Below, one piece after another: positions 1 to 11,397 of a stretch of DNA of 64,000 nt. Where the stretch lies: positions 1,927,418-1,991,417 of the forward strand of contig JALPQD010000407.1 in assembly GCA_023101885.1 (NCBI GenBank). Reading direction: 5' to 3'. Position numbers and translations under genes: made by a program. How positions within the stretch are numbered: the first letter of the stretch is position 1; every line of letters starts with the position of its first letter. The stretch comes from Typhlomys cinereus. Taxonomy: Eukaryota > Chordata > Mammalia > Rodentia > Platacanthomyidae. The notes under the pieces were generated by a model, which was not told where the DNA came from, made no database searches, and saw only the letters and a program-made list of their open reading frames with translations.

Positions 1-784
1 TGTGAATACCAAACTTTCCTCTGAGTCCTCCACTCTAGTGAGGTGTAAGGACTCAGTGGCATTGCCCAGAGCCCTTTCTTGGGCTCCCCCTTAGTGTGGG
101 GACACTATTATGACTGTTACTCCCTTGCCTCTAAGGATCCTAGTGCCTGTGATCCATGCTAGACTTTGGGGGGTCGTTGACATGTCAGTCATTGTGCAGG
201 TCATGCAAAGTCCGATTATGGCTACTGCAGCTCTAACTAGTGTGGCGCATCTTGCGTGTCGTTGGTCCTCCCGTCTTTAGGCTCTCACAATCTCGTGTGC
301 TGCACGTGGGGGGGGGTCGGCGCGGTGTGAGGGTGCTTTCGCACCTGAAGGAGGGAAGTGCCCTGCTCAGCTGTCATTCATTGCCCATGGCTCCTGGTTT
401 CGAGGCCTTGGGAAGGGCTCAGCGGGGCACTAGCGGCAGGACCATCGGGGTGACATCACACACGCTGACTGCTGCAGGCCGGGGCTCACTGGGGTGACCC
501 AGCACAGTGGTGCTCACTGCCCTTCACAGACTCACAGGCGTCAGCAGACCAGTCCAAGGGCCCGCCCAGCAAGACCCATCCAGTACGGGCCGGGCCTTCC
601 ACACAGGTGTGGACAGATGGGCGTGTTCCCACCAGGGGAAGGATTCCAGTCGGCCCCTGACAGGTGTCAGCTGGTGGCTGGGGCATGTCGGGGGCCCTCG
701 CTCCCAAGAGGAGGGCTACATAGGGAAGTAACACCAAGTGTCCCCTTTCCAGACCCTGGGGAGTTTGTCACGTACTAGCAGTGA
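1..784. other. Unique GC-rich non-coding sequence
   Basis: I see no repeat family, RNA gene or exon here. Short open frames exist on both strands (up to 94 codons) but they overlap freely and none resembles a known protein. A run of nine G residues sits near 308-316. Confidence 0.5.
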
Positions 785-1166
785 GTGCTGCTGTGCCGGG
801 CCACAGTCAGATACACGTCGACTCGCGGTTGAGGGCTTGAGCTCTGGGCATATTTGTAAAGCATCAGTGACTGAGCTAAGCCTGAGCAAGCCTGCAGGAG
901 GGTCTCCTTGATGGGGAAGGTCCAGCCCATGGGGGGTGCGGCTAGTCCCGGGGAGGTGGGTAAGAGGGAGGGAGCTGTGGGAAAGTTGGCATCCTGTGGT
1001 GTCCCTCTCGCGGCCCCGTGTACTTGCGGCCAGTTCCCTCAGGCTCTGGTGAGGATGTGGGCACGCCGGCCAAGCTGCACAAGGTGGCGTCACTGGACAA
1101 GTGTCAGTTTCCTATAAACCACTTGGCTGTGAATTTTTCAGCGGCATGCAGAGAAGCTCCGCACGC
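785..1166 (+). mobile_element. Degraded MaLR/ERVL-like solo LTR
   Basis: This aligns by eye along its length with the intact LTR at 38317-38734. It shares the 5' part (GAGGGCTTGAGCTCTGGGCA), the middle (aaggtccagcccatgg, then gttggcatcc) and the 3' part (ggtcaagctg-like, then ataaa and ttttcagc). It is much more diverged than the 38-kb copy, with many CpG-type changes and no clear target-site duplication, so it is probably an old insertion. Confidence 0.6.
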
Positions 1167-1779
1167 TGCCTCCAATCCAGCCCCAGATGACGAGGTCTCC
1201 CGGCTCCTCAGGGCTGAGGTCCGCACACACCCCCACTCTTCAGAAAGCGCCCACCCACGTGCTCTACCCTCAGGGTGGGTGGGCACTGGGGAGCTTCCGT
1301 GGTCCACACTGGAGCCTTTGGAACAAGAAGGGAGGGAATGGGGAGGAGCAGATGGAGAAGCAGAAGGAGGGAAGGAGAGTGACGGGCAGTGCGGAGGGGC
1401 GCGCAGCAGGCGGCAGGCCGGGGCCAGGCTGGCAGCAGAGATGCCAGGGAGACGGGGCTGGCAGCAGAGGTCTCTGGTCTGGGCTCAAGGCAGATCATCC
1501 AGGAGAGCACATCGGGCTAGCGCAACATCTCTCTGCCCCTCCCCCCTCCCTCCAAGACGGGGAGCTGACAGCTGAGGAAACCCCACGTGAGAACCAGCAA
1601 AACAGGGCTCCACCCATGCTGGGCATCTAGTCATGGGGGGGTTGGAGCTGGGTGCAGACTGCCTCTGAGCACAGTGGGGGAGGGGCCTAAACATGGGGGG
1701 AGGGGCGGATTCCTGAGAGCTTGTGCTTCTCCAGCCTGAATGTCTGCCGTGTGCCGTGAGACCCTTAGCCGGTTTCTCA
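1167..1779. other. Unique GC-rich non-coding sequence
   Basis: No recognised repeat or exon. The centre (about 1320-1480) is rich in GGAG and GCAGCAG words on the plus strand, so long frames stay open by composition alone. Confidence 0.45.
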
Positions 1780-1950
1780 AATTCACTCTCTTTTTTAATA
1801 AACCAGCATAAAGTAGAATTTATTTACATAATGCGATGATCCATGAAGGTTACCATAACACCCAAGGACCGTATTAACCGCTTGGATGGAATTCATTAGA
1901 AATTAACTACCACGTAAATTAATTTTCCCACAGTCACAAGCTGTAATGGC
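1780..1950. other. Candidate conserved non-coding element
   Basis: An AT-rich unique island stands out sharply from GC-rich flanks. It holds homeodomain-type words (aaattaattttcc, cattagaaattaac, tttaataaacc) and no simple repeat or SINE signature. Conservation cannot be tested here, so this is a texture-based call only. Confidence 0.35.
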
Positions 1951-2390
1951 AGGAGAAAGAACCGTCCATCAGCAAGTCCTGACAGGGGACCTGTCACCGC
2001 CGTTATTCATAGGTGAGCATGTCAGCCACGGAGCAGGCGCCGACGCAAAGCCCCTAGACTCAGAAAAGCCACTTTCAAAAGCCCTCAAATCCCCCTTACT
2101 GATAAAGAAGCATCCTTACAAGCCCCTGCCCTCGCTCACACGGCGACAGTGGAAGACAATGACTTGTCCCGCGGCCCTCAGCCCAGAGGACAAGTCTGTT
2201 CAGAAACTGCGCTAGAAGCTTCAGTTTCCGGGTGGCACTGGCCACCGTCCTTTCGGCCTTCTCAAAGACCAGGGGCGTCTCAGGACCACAGCGGCCAGAG
2301 CCCATGGCCGCCCACAAGGTTTCCTGACACAGAGCCCGCCGCAAGGACAGAGCTTGCAGGCCAATTCAGAGGGCAGAGCACGGGCACGCA
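1951..2390. other. Unique non-coding sequence
   Basis: Moderately GC-rich DNA between a candidate conserved island and a TG-rich tract. Open frames of 80-90 codons on both strands overlap and lack recognisable domains. Nothing else seen. Confidence 0.4.
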
Positions 2391-2640
2391 TGTGTGGGAA
2401 TGAGTGCTCTGTGGTGTGCGTGCACCGGTGAGTGGCATGTGTGCATGGTGTCTGGTAGTGCACACGTGCTTGTGCATTGTGCTTTCTGGAGGATACATAT
2501 ACATGGCGTGTTCACGTGTGCTGCATTCGTGTGTTCATATGCATGTGGTACTAACGTGTGCTTACCTGTGGAGTGTGCATGTTTGTGCACGTGTGTGGTG
2601 AGTGCCCACAGATGTGTGTACATATGAGTCGTATCTCTCA
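2391..2640. repeat. Degenerate TG/CA-rich microsatellite
   Basis: Nearly continuous TGTG, TGCA and CACGTG words on the plus strand form a decayed (TG)n tract. The cysteine- and valine-rich open frames across it are composition artefacts. Confidence 0.75.
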
Positions 2641-2782
2641 CTTCTGCAGAAGAGGAGCAAGCCGAGACGGTGATGACGTGCGCGTCAGTCACCTGCTTGG
2701 TCCTCGCAGAGGGTCGAAACCACGGCCAGGCACCCGTGGAGAGAGGCGGCAGCCCTGGGCAGACAAAAGCCCTCACCCCATA

Positions 2783-2971
2783 TCCACACAGGGCTGCCCT
2801 GCTCCTCCGTGGTCACCCGTGTCCACACAGAGCTGCCCTGCTCCTCCGTGGTCACCCGTGTCCACACAGGGCTGCCCTGCTCCTCCGTGGTCACCCGTGT
2901 CCACACAGGGCTGCCCTGCTCCTCCGTGGTCACCCGTGTCCACACAGGGCTGCTCTGTTCCTTCGTGGTAT
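2783..2971. repeat. 39-bp minisatellite, about 5 copies
   Basis: The unit core ctgccctgctcctccgtggt recurs every 39 bp (for example gtcaccc at 2812 and 2851). The inner copies are almost identical and the last copy is diverged. Because 39 is a multiple of three, several frames stay open on both strands and give a repetitive 13-residue pseudo-protein that is not evidence of coding. Confidence 0.9.
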
Positions 2972-3190
2972 TAAAAGCAAGCACGGGCCCTCCCTGACCA
3001 TCCCAAGAGCCACCCTGATTTGCAAGGAGTGACCTTTATGTCCCTCTGGGGCTCTCCCAGACTGAGCTGATGCCTCGTCAGCCCAAGATTGGATGTGGGT
3101 CTCTTGGGTGCCTACCTCCTGTTGCTCCCAGGCAAACGCTGGCTGGCCACAGGAGCAAAGGCCCTGTGTCACCTCCTGGCCAGTCTAATC

Positions 3191-3565
3191 ATCAAGAAGT
3201 GTGTGTGGAGGGGTGTATGTATGCACGTGTGTGCAAGTGCATACATGAATGTATATTAGTGAAGGAGTGTGCACATGTGTGAATGTATAGCATGTATGTG
3301 GGTGCATGTGTGTCCACAAATATGTGTAAGTGCATTCAAGACAGTGCATGTGAGCGTATGTGTGTGCAAGAATGTGAGTGTGCCTGTGTGCAAGTGCACA
3401 TGAGCGTGAGTTCACATGTGTGCATAAGTGGGTGTGCACACGAGTGTGTGCACATGTGTGAGTGCATTCATGAATGCACGTGAATGTAAGTGGATACGTG
3501 CAAGTGCATGCATGAGTGTGCACGTGTGCATGAGTGTGAGTATATATGTGCACATGACTGCGTGT
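3191..3565. repeat. Degenerate TG/CA-rich microsatellite
   Basis: A long run of tgtgtg, gtgcat and gcatga words with little other sequence is a decayed dinucleotide or tetranucleotide tract. Open frames rich in Cys/Val (plus) and His/Thr (minus) come from it. Confidence 0.75.
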
Positions 3566-5160
3566 AAGAAAGGCAGAAACAAAAGAGGCAAAGACAGAGA
3601 TAAGGTCTCTACAGGACTCTGCGGTGTCGTGGGGAACACTTGGGGACTTGAGGGGAGTGAAGGAAGGAAAGAAAGGGGCAGAAGTAGAAACACAGACGGC
3701 TCCTGTGGGCAGCTCCTGTTCACAGATCCACATTCCTCCTGGATGACACCAGGAATTTTGAAATGGCTGCAAACCTGGGTGTCCAGGCCCTCGGCAGGAA
3801 GGACCAAGCGCCAGCCCAGTACCTCAGTCTGGGTGCCTCAGAGTCAGGACCCACGGAACAGTGACCTTTCCATGGGATCTGCGTGCGCTCCAGCCCTGTG
3901 TGCGCTCTTGAAGGTCCTATGCTAGCTGAGCCCTCCTAGCTTAGACCAGGATGGCTGGAGGGGATCCAGGATTGGGCCGGCATTTGTACACAGATGCAGG
4001 CGGTACCGGGCCCAGGTTGGAAAGGAACCCTTAGGACCCCATCCCACAGCCCTCCCCTCATGGCCACGTGGGCTGCTTTCAGCTGGGCAGCTCTGTGTGA
4101 TTGGCTGCCAGACACTTGGCCCTTGTACATCACAGGACGCAGTCCTGGGGCTGGCGAACCTCTCAAAGTTCAGTGACAGCCATGTAATGCTCCTGTGTCA
4201 GCCCGGCACACCGAGAGGAGTCTTGGGATTGCGGTTGGCCTACACGTGCCTAGGAGGCTCTGTCTTGACTTGGCAGAACGTGGAAGACCCAGCTCCCGGC
4301 CAGCACACCAGCACGGGCGGCAGGTGACATGGGGGGAGAGCCAAAGCAAGCACGCGTTCACTGATGCGTCACGCTCTGGTCTCGCTGTGGATGGCATGTG
4401 AGAGCTGCTTCGAGCTCCTGCCACTGGAACTTCTGGGCAATGATGGTCTAACCTGGAGCTGTGAGTTAATGAGACTCCTCTTCTCTTTCAACAGTTTGAG
4501 TCAGGTCTTTTGTTGCAGCAAAGTATGATGAAACTAAAATAAACTACGTCTTCCCAAGGTAGCTGTCGACTCAGAATCCCTCCCAAGGTGCTGTCAACAA
4601 GGTCCTCCGATATGGAAACCTTGAAGACCAAAGCAGAGAAGAGTACCCTCCAGCGCCCCTGCGGAGGTGCCTTCCTGGGCCTGCGCACAGCTCAGCCGCC
4701 AGGCTCTGGCCTACACTCCCTGACTTTAGGCAGCATCTGAATCTCATTCGTCAGGGGTGGTTTTATCATCTCCACATCTGCAGAGGTTTCTGCAACCCAG
4801 CAGGGCCCCGGCTCGGAGGAAGACTCTGCCACGCACAGCGCTTTCCAGCAGGTCTTCCAGGAATCGATGGCTCCGGTGACGGTCGCCTCTGTCCCAGCTA
4901 ACGACTGGGAGAGCCGAGAATGGTCCAACCCAGGGAATCAGGTCATGGAGGGAGACTTGCCCCGCCCACCTTGCTGAGCTGACCCCTTGTTTCCGGCTGT
5001 CTGGAGTCGGTCACCTCTGGCCCCCTGGACCACCTGCCCACCCTTGGTTCCAGTCTCGGGCCCATCATGGGCGGCAGCAGCCTGACTTCTGCCCGTTCTG
5101 ATTAACCTGCACGTGCCCCTGATGCTCCCGTCCCCCCAGCTCCACCAAGTGGAAAACAGC
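3566..5160. other. Unique non-coding sequence
   Basis: No recognisable exon, RNA gene or interspersed repeat. Around 4480-4560 the sequence becomes AT-richer. Open frames reach 165 codons where they extend out of the neighbouring microsatellite but match nothing I know. Confidence 0.4.
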
Positions 5161-5530
5161 ACATAGCCTGAGGGCCTCAGAATAACGCCAGCGCCGAGCG
5201 CTGAGAAACATATTTGCTTTGAGTCCTCTAAGGACAGATGACAGACATGTAAAAATGTTTTCCTGCCTTTCTGTAGGGGAGTACTTAGTTTAGAATTAAC
5301 TTCTGTCAGGGAAAACACGATTTCCCGCACGGACTCTATCTGACTTCCCACAGGTTCTATTTTACAGGAGAAAATACCACGGTGTGTTTGACACGTATGA
5401 TTACAAGTTTACAGAATCCACTTACGTTTCCACCGCTATTACTGTTTGTCTTTAGGAAAAGCTACTCATTAGAACCAAGCGGGAGCTTTCTTGTGCAAGA
5501 AACAAATAAACACAGGGAATTGGTTCTTTC
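5161..5530. other. Candidate conserved non-coding element
   Basis: A repeat-free AT-richer stretch contains agaaacatatttgctttgag, agtttagaattaac and gaaacaaataaacac (a forkhead-like TAAACA word). It is bracketed by GC-rich DNA. It looks like an ancient unique element but comparison with other mammals is needed. Confidence 0.4.
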
Positions 5531-5686
5531 CCCACTGAGCCCGTCTAATTCTTCTCTGTATCTAGGGAAACGGCTTCTCCAGGGCTCAGAGAAAAGAGCC
5601 GTCGCCCCCACCCCAAGACCAGCCTGAGACTGAAGGGCATGCTGGGTTCCTGGTGGGAGGTGCACCCAACCACCCAACACGTGCAA

Positions 5687-5732
5687 CACGCGCGCGCGCA
5701 CACACACACACGCACGCACACACGCACGCGCA
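5687..5732. repeat. Alternating CG/CA tract (Z-DNA prone)
   Basis: About 46 bp of uninterrupted alternating purine-pyrimidine sequence, CGCGCGCG followed by (CA)n and CACGCACG. Such tracts are established Z-DNA formers under supercoiling. Confidence 0.8.
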
Positions 5733-6756
5733 CTGCCTGGGCTGCATGGTGACAGATGCTAGCTAGTCCGAGGCACACCCGTTGCCGCCCTTTCATGACC
5801 TGTTATTTGCAGCCATCTTTCCTGCATATCTTCCCGCACATCTTCCATCCACTCACTATGTCTTGCCCAGAGTCCCCAGGGAGGCAGGTGGGCGCTGGGT
5901 GTCCTGGTTCTAAGAGCACTGCCACCGGTCTCCCCATGAGCTGAGAGCTTCGTGGTTCTTACCGGGCGCGAGGAGCAAGTGCAGGGCCTTGATGTGGGTG
6001 GTCAAATCCTCTATCGCCCCCGTTTAGACCAGGGACCCAGGACCCAGAGCTAGCCAGCTCACTGGCACTCCAGCCTGACAGAAGCCTCCCGGGGCTGCCG
6101 TCAGTTCCCACACTACCGTCACTGTCAGTGTCCAGGTACAGCCTCCGGGGACCAGAGCTTCCGATGGACATAGGAGGTTTCAGTTCACCCCGTGGTCTCA
6201 TCCCTTGGGTCGAGTGACCGACCCCTCAGCCACATCAGGCCCGACTGGAGCACAGAAGTGCTTGTGACTGAGGAAAGGGCAGGCACGGACCCCCAGGGCT
6301 CCTGACACCCCCAGTCTCTGGCTGATAGAGTCCACTGTGGAGCCTGTGTCCCCCGCCCCAGGACCATCCTGAGGACGGTGACCCTGTGTGCTTGGAGCCT
6401 CCCTAAGAGCTGTCTGACCCCCAGAGCCCGCACGAGGACAGACAGGACCCTATGCTGTGCTGAGAGGGCGGAGCGGGAGCAGGGTCCTGACGCTAGGTCT
6501 GCTGGTGCGAGAGGAGGATCAACCGCAAGAAGTCAGGCAGCTCACAGACTGCACGTCCATGAGACAAAAATGGAACCTACGTACTATTCCTACAGGATGG
6601 AAAAGCCAGGGAGGAGCTAGAGGTTCACAGGGAAGGGACACGTGGCCGCAGGAGGAGTAGGCAGAAGGGACCCAGCCAGGCCCCAGACTCTGGGATTACC
6701 TTCTCTGGTCACACTCCACCCTCAGGGCTGGTGAGAAGAGACTGGTCCAGAGCCTT
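5733..6756. other. Unique GC-rich non-coding sequence
   Basis: No repeats of note and no recognised exon. Minus-strand open frames of about 80 codons at 5959-6201 and 6185-6433 carry no domain that I recognise. Confidence 0.4.
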
Positions 6757-6846
6757 GCTAGGCCACACCCACCCCTCCGCAGGCCACACCCACCCCTCTC
6801 ATGCGGGCCACACCCACCCCTTCTCCTGCAGGCCACATCCTCCCCT
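6757..6846. repeat. Four-copy CACACCC short tandem repeat
   Basis: Four imperfect copies of aggccacacccacccct spaced about 20-25 bp. Each carries a CCACACCC word, the CACCC box bound by KLF/SP proteins, so binding is possible but untested. Confidence 0.7.
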
Positions 6847-6899
6847 CTCCTAGTTGACCCTTTCCCTGGTCCACTGCATCATTCTTCCAGAAAGCTCTC

Positions 6900-7130
6900 C
6901 AAACATCTAGACTGGCTTTGACTCGCTGTTTGCTATGAGACTGTAACTTGAGATCGGTCCAGATCATGTTTTAGCCGTTTAGACTGTACAGCACTGTGAG
7001 GCGTTAGCGCAGGAAGCTGTGCAGACAGGTCTACTAAAACAGAACTATAAAATCCGAACATTTCGAGAAAGCCGATGCAGAGATTTTGGAAACAGGATGA
7101 CTTCACACAGCAGTCTCCTGTGATTCGGAT
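6900..7130. other. Possible conserved non-coding element
   Basis: An AT-richer, repeat-free stretch with gactgtaacttgagatc, catgttttagccgtttag and actataaaatccgaacattt. It is a weaker case than the islands near 37 and 59 kb. Confidence 0.3.
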
Positions 7131-8463
7131 GCTCCATTCCTACCCCAACACCCACAAGTCTTTGTTCTCCAGCCTGACTTGTTCGAGAACCGACTGATGG
7201 GCCAGCTTAGTGCAGGTTCCCTACGCTCAGCCGCTCTTCTGACTGTCTGCTGGGCTGTGTGAGGGTCACGCGGGTCCGCTGACAGCCTTGGGGGAGTCAC
7301 GTGGAGGGCAGACAACGGTACCGCTTCCCTTGTTCACCGTGAGCTTTTGGAAGCTGTAGACATGTGTTCCATTGTGGTAAGAGAACTGTCCACTGCAGTG
7401 GCCAGACGGTGTTGTTCCTCGGCCTCTCAATGCGGTGACGGCCTCGGGAGCTTCCTGAGGTCTGAAGACACGTGCTTGGCCGCGGTGCGCCAGTCTTGTC
7501 TCTGCTGCTGTTTTGGTAGATGTCTGGCTGCTCTCAAAGGACAGAAAGATGCTGGTCTGCGCGTGGGTCTGTTCGTGTCTTTGCACTTGTTGCTCGTGAT
7601 GTGTCTCTGGTTTGGGGACAGCGGCAACAGGACTGGTTTGTGCTTCGAGAGGGCTGCCGCCTCCCTTGGTTCTGAACGGTTCTGTAGGACAGCCGTTGCC
7701 TGTCTGTCATCGTCTGGCTGGAATTCCCAGTGCAGGCATCTGGTGTGGAATCTCCCGTGTCTGTCTACAACAGACAGCTGTTTGCATTTCTCGAGTTTAT
7801 CTTTCATCCTTACTAAATGTTGGTGGTGGCACCTTCTCTGGGTTCTTTGACATTTCTGTGGACCAGTGTCCCAGATTGCCCGCCCCTCTCTTTTCTCTCT
7901 CCATGGAGCACCTGGGGGTCCCTCCCCCTGCTGAGGAGCCGCCCCTTCCTGCCGCAGTGCTCTGGGGCTGGCCTTGGGATCTACTTCCTGTGGTTTTCCA
8001 GGCAACTCTCTGACATCCCATCTAGCCTGTTCCGTGTGTCCCAGACTTGCCAGCCACGTGTTTCCCCAGCAGCCACTGGCTTCTGACTGGCAGGATTGGT
8101 GAGGATTCTGCCTGAGGGGTGAGCCCAGTGGGCTCTGTCCCAGAGCAGCACTCCAGGGGCTGCCTGCTCCCGTCTCTGCCACGTGACACTTCTCGGGACT
8201 GTGCCCCTAGCTCATGCTTCAGCCCGAGCTCTGATCGAGGTTCTTGCTGGGAACAAGCCTGCTTCCTCCTGACCTTGACCAGGCCCAGGCAAGCTTCGTC
8301 TCAACAATGGACTGCCAAGCGTGCTCCCTATGCCCAGAGCAGGTCCTCCACAAGCCCAGAACAGGGGTAACCCCGGCAGCTGCTCCCCTATGCTCCTCAT
8401 TCCCACAGCAGGTCTACGGTATATGCTCCTTCCCCTTCCCCGCATGCCCCCACACAGCAGGCG
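7131..8463. other. Unique sequence with a 251-codon non-repeat frame
   Basis: This holds one of the two longest frames outside a tandem array: minus strand 7427-8182, 251 codons, rich in Arg, Gln, Ser and Pro with no signal peptide, membrane segment or domain that I recognise. A 167-codon plus frame at 7347-7850 overlaps it. Two long frames on opposite strands in GC-rich DNA fit chance better than a gene. Confidence 0.4.
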
Positions 8464-9031
8464 TGTCTATGGGGTGCTCCTGGTGCTCCCCATGTTTGCA
8501 GCAGGCTGTCTATGGGGTGCTCCTGGTGCTCCCCGTGTTTGCAGCAGGCTGTCTATGGGGCGCTCCTAGCGCTCCCCGTGTTTGCAGCAGGCTGTCTATG
8601 GGGTGCTCCTAGTGCTCCCCATGTTTGCAGCAGGCTGTCTATGGGGTGCTCCTAGTGCTCCCCGTGTTTGCAGCAGGCTGTCTATGGGGTGCTCCTGGTG
8701 CTCCCTGTGTTTGCAGCAGGCTGTCTATGGGGTGCTCCTGGTGCTCCCCGTGTTTGCAGCAGGCTGTCTATGGGGTGCTCCTGGTGCTCCCCGTGTTTGC
8801 AGCAGGCTGTCTATGGGGTGCTCCTGGTGCTCCCTGTGTTTGCAGCAGGCTGTCTATGGGGTGCTCCTGGTGCTCCCCGTGTTTGCAGCAGGCTGTCTAT
8901 GGGGTGCTCCTGGTGCTCCCCGTGTTTGCAGCAGGCTGTCTATGGGGTGCTCCTGGTGCTCCCCGTGTTTGCAGCAGGCTGTCTATGGGGTGCTCCTGGT
9001 GCTCCCCGTGTTTGCAGCAGGCTGTCTATGG
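8464..9031. repeat. 43-bp minisatellite, about 13 copies
   Basis: The core tgtctatggggtgctcctgg recurs exactly every 43 bp (8464, 8507 ... 9023). Copies differ mainly at single sites (ccccgtg, cccatg or ccctgtg; cctggtg or cctagtg). The unit has no plus-strand stop in any frame, so three overlapping frames of 141-160 codons appear, offset by 43 bp. Confidence 0.95.
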
Positions 9032-9123
9032 GGGGTGGGCAGTTGGCTGAAAGCTCATCCGTAGCATGGCGCAGTCACAAGAACACCTTAGCTTAAACGA
9101 GCCATTGCCGTTCCCCAAAATTC

Positions 9124-9260
9124 TGTCACTGTGCGCATTAGATATAGGTATCGACTCGACAAATGAGGGCTGAGGCTTTGGGCACCTCTGTGAGAGATTG
9201 TACCCCCAAGTTTGAGCAGGGTGCCCCAGCTCTGAGGGCACCTGTGCCTGGCTGAGGGTC
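9124..9260 (+). mobile_element. Probable relic of the MaLR/ERVL-like LTR
   Basis: The start (tgtcactgtgcgcattaga), followed by cgactcgac and gagggctgaggctttgggca, matches the first roughly 100 bp of the LTR at 38317 with many changes. Only the 5' part is discernible. Confidence 0.4.
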
Positions 9261-9371
9261 GGGGCGGAAGATGTAGTCAGGGCCGACCTGTTCCCAGGAT
9301 TCAGCCTGCTCCATCCACTGGGGACCCCGGAACAGAGCTCCACATGGCTGTGACCTCCTTGGGTGGCTCTG

Positions 9372-11130
9372 AATGCTGATCCCTGCAGCGGTTACTGTTC
9401 AATGCTGATCCCTGCAGCGGTTACTGTTCAATGCTGATCCCTGCAGCGGTTAGTGTTTGTTTACTGCTGATCCCTGCAGCGGTTACTGTTCAATGCTGAT
9501 CCCTGCAGTGGTTACTGTTCAATGCTGATCCCTGCAGCGGTTACTATTCAATGCTGATCCCTGCATCGGTTACTGTTTAATGCTGATCCCTGCAGCGGTT
9601 ACTGTTCAATGCGGATCCCTGCATCGGTTACTATTCAATGCTGATCCCTGCATCGGTTACTATTCAATGCTGATCCCTGCAGCGGTTACTGTTCAATGCG
9701 GATCCCTGCATCGGTTACTGTTCAATGCGGATCCCTGCATCGGTTACTGTTCAATGCGGATCCCTGCATCGGTTACTGTTCAATGCGGATCCCTGCAGCG
9801 GTTACTGTTTGGTTAATGCTGATCCCTGCATCGGTTACTGTTCAATGCGGATCCCTGCATCAGTTACTGTTCAATGCGGATCCCTGCAGCGGTTACTGTT
9901 TAATGCGGATCCCTGCAGCGGTTACTGTTTGTTTAATGCGGATCCCTGCAGCGGTTACTGTTTAATGCGGATCCCTGCAGCGGTTACTGTTTAATGCGGA
10001 TCCCTGCATCGGTTACTGTTTAATGCGGATCCCTGCAGCAGTTACTGTTTGTTCAATGCTGATCCCTGCAGCGGTTACTGTTCAATGCTGATCCCTGCAG
10101 CGGTTACTGTTTGTTTAATGCGGATCCCTGCAGCGGTTACTGTTCAATGCTGATCCCTGCAGCGGTTACTGTTCAATGCTGATCCCTGCATCGGTTACTG
10201 TTCAATGCGGATCCCTGCATCGGTTACTGTTTAATGCGGATCCCTGCAGCGGTTACTGTTTAATGCGGATCCCTGCAGCGGTTACTGTTTAATGCGGATC
10301 CCTGCATCGGTTACTGTTTAATGCGGATCCCTGCAGCGGTTACTGTTTGTTCAATGCTGATCCCTGCAGCGGTTACTGTTCAATGCTGATCCCTGCAGCG
10401 GTTACTGTTTGTTTAATGCGGATCCCTGCAGCGGTTACTGTTCAATGCGGATCCCTGCAGCGGTTACTGTTCAATGCTGATCCCTGCATCGGTTACTGTT
10501 CAATGCGGATCCCTGCATCGGTTACTGTTTAATGCGGATCCCTGCAGCGGTTACTGTTTGTTTAATGCGGATCCCTGCATCGGTTACTGTTCAATGCTGA
10601 TCCCTGCATCGGTTACTGTTCAATGCGGATCCCTGCATCGGTTACTGTTTAATGCGGATCCCTGCATCGGTTACTGTTCAATGCGGATCCCTGCAGCGGT
10701 TACTGTTCAATGCTGATCCCTGCAGCGGTTACTGTTCAATGCTGATCCCTGCAGCGGTTACTGTTTGTTTAATGCGGATCCCTGCAGCGGTTACTGTTTG
10801 TTTAATGCGGATCCCTGCATCGGTTACTGTTTAATGCGGATCCCTGCAGCGGTTACTGTTCAATGCTGATCCCTGCAGCGGTTACTGTTTGTTTAATGCG
10901 GATCCCTGCAGCGGTTACTGTTCAATGCGGATCCCTGCATCGGTTACTGTTCAATGCGGATCCCTGCATCGGTTACTGTTTAATGCGGATCCCTGCAGCG
11001 GTTACTGTTCAATGCTGATCCCTGCAGCGGTTAGTGTTTGTTTACTGCTGATCCCTGCAGCGGTTACTGTTCAATGCGGATCCCTGCATCGGTTACTGTT
11101 TAATGCAGATCCCTGCATCGGTTACTGTTC
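9372..11130. repeat. 29-bp minisatellite, about 59 copies
   Basis: The core gatccctgcagcggttactg repeats every 29 bp, or 33 bp where TTTG is inserted. Three sites vary between copies: gcGgatcc or gcTgatcc (a BamHI site present or absent), caGcgg or caTcgg, and ttCaatg or ttTaatg. The variants are interspersed rather than blocked, which points to repeated gene-conversion-like shuffling. First and last copies are abrupt. Confidence 0.95.
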
Positions 11131-11397
11131 TGCCCACTGAGTCCATAGTCAAGAAGCAAGAACTGAACAGCAAGGTGGTGAGGCTGCTACACCTCAAGGC
11201 CCACCACACTGACCCATGGAGGTGGGTCCCATTGGAGCTCGAGGAAGGTCCCACAGCCTTCCCAGAAAGTGCCACCGGCTAGGGACCAAGTGTTAAAACA
11301 CGTGAACCTGTAGGAGACACTTCATCCAAACCATAATGCTTCCCGCTCTGGTCAGGACTGGCGTCATGGCCTCCTGCCCCTAGGGAATGCTGGCAGT

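Noticed and set aside
7427..8182. 251-codon minus frame outside an array
   Set aside because: Opposed by a 167-codon plus frame, no domain or splice structure, plausible by chance in GC-rich DNA. Would need conservation or transcript evidence.
8582..9096. Three overlapping frames of 141-160 codons resembling a membrane protein
   Set aside because: Identical peptide repeated in three frames offset by 43 bp; the unit simply has no stop codon.
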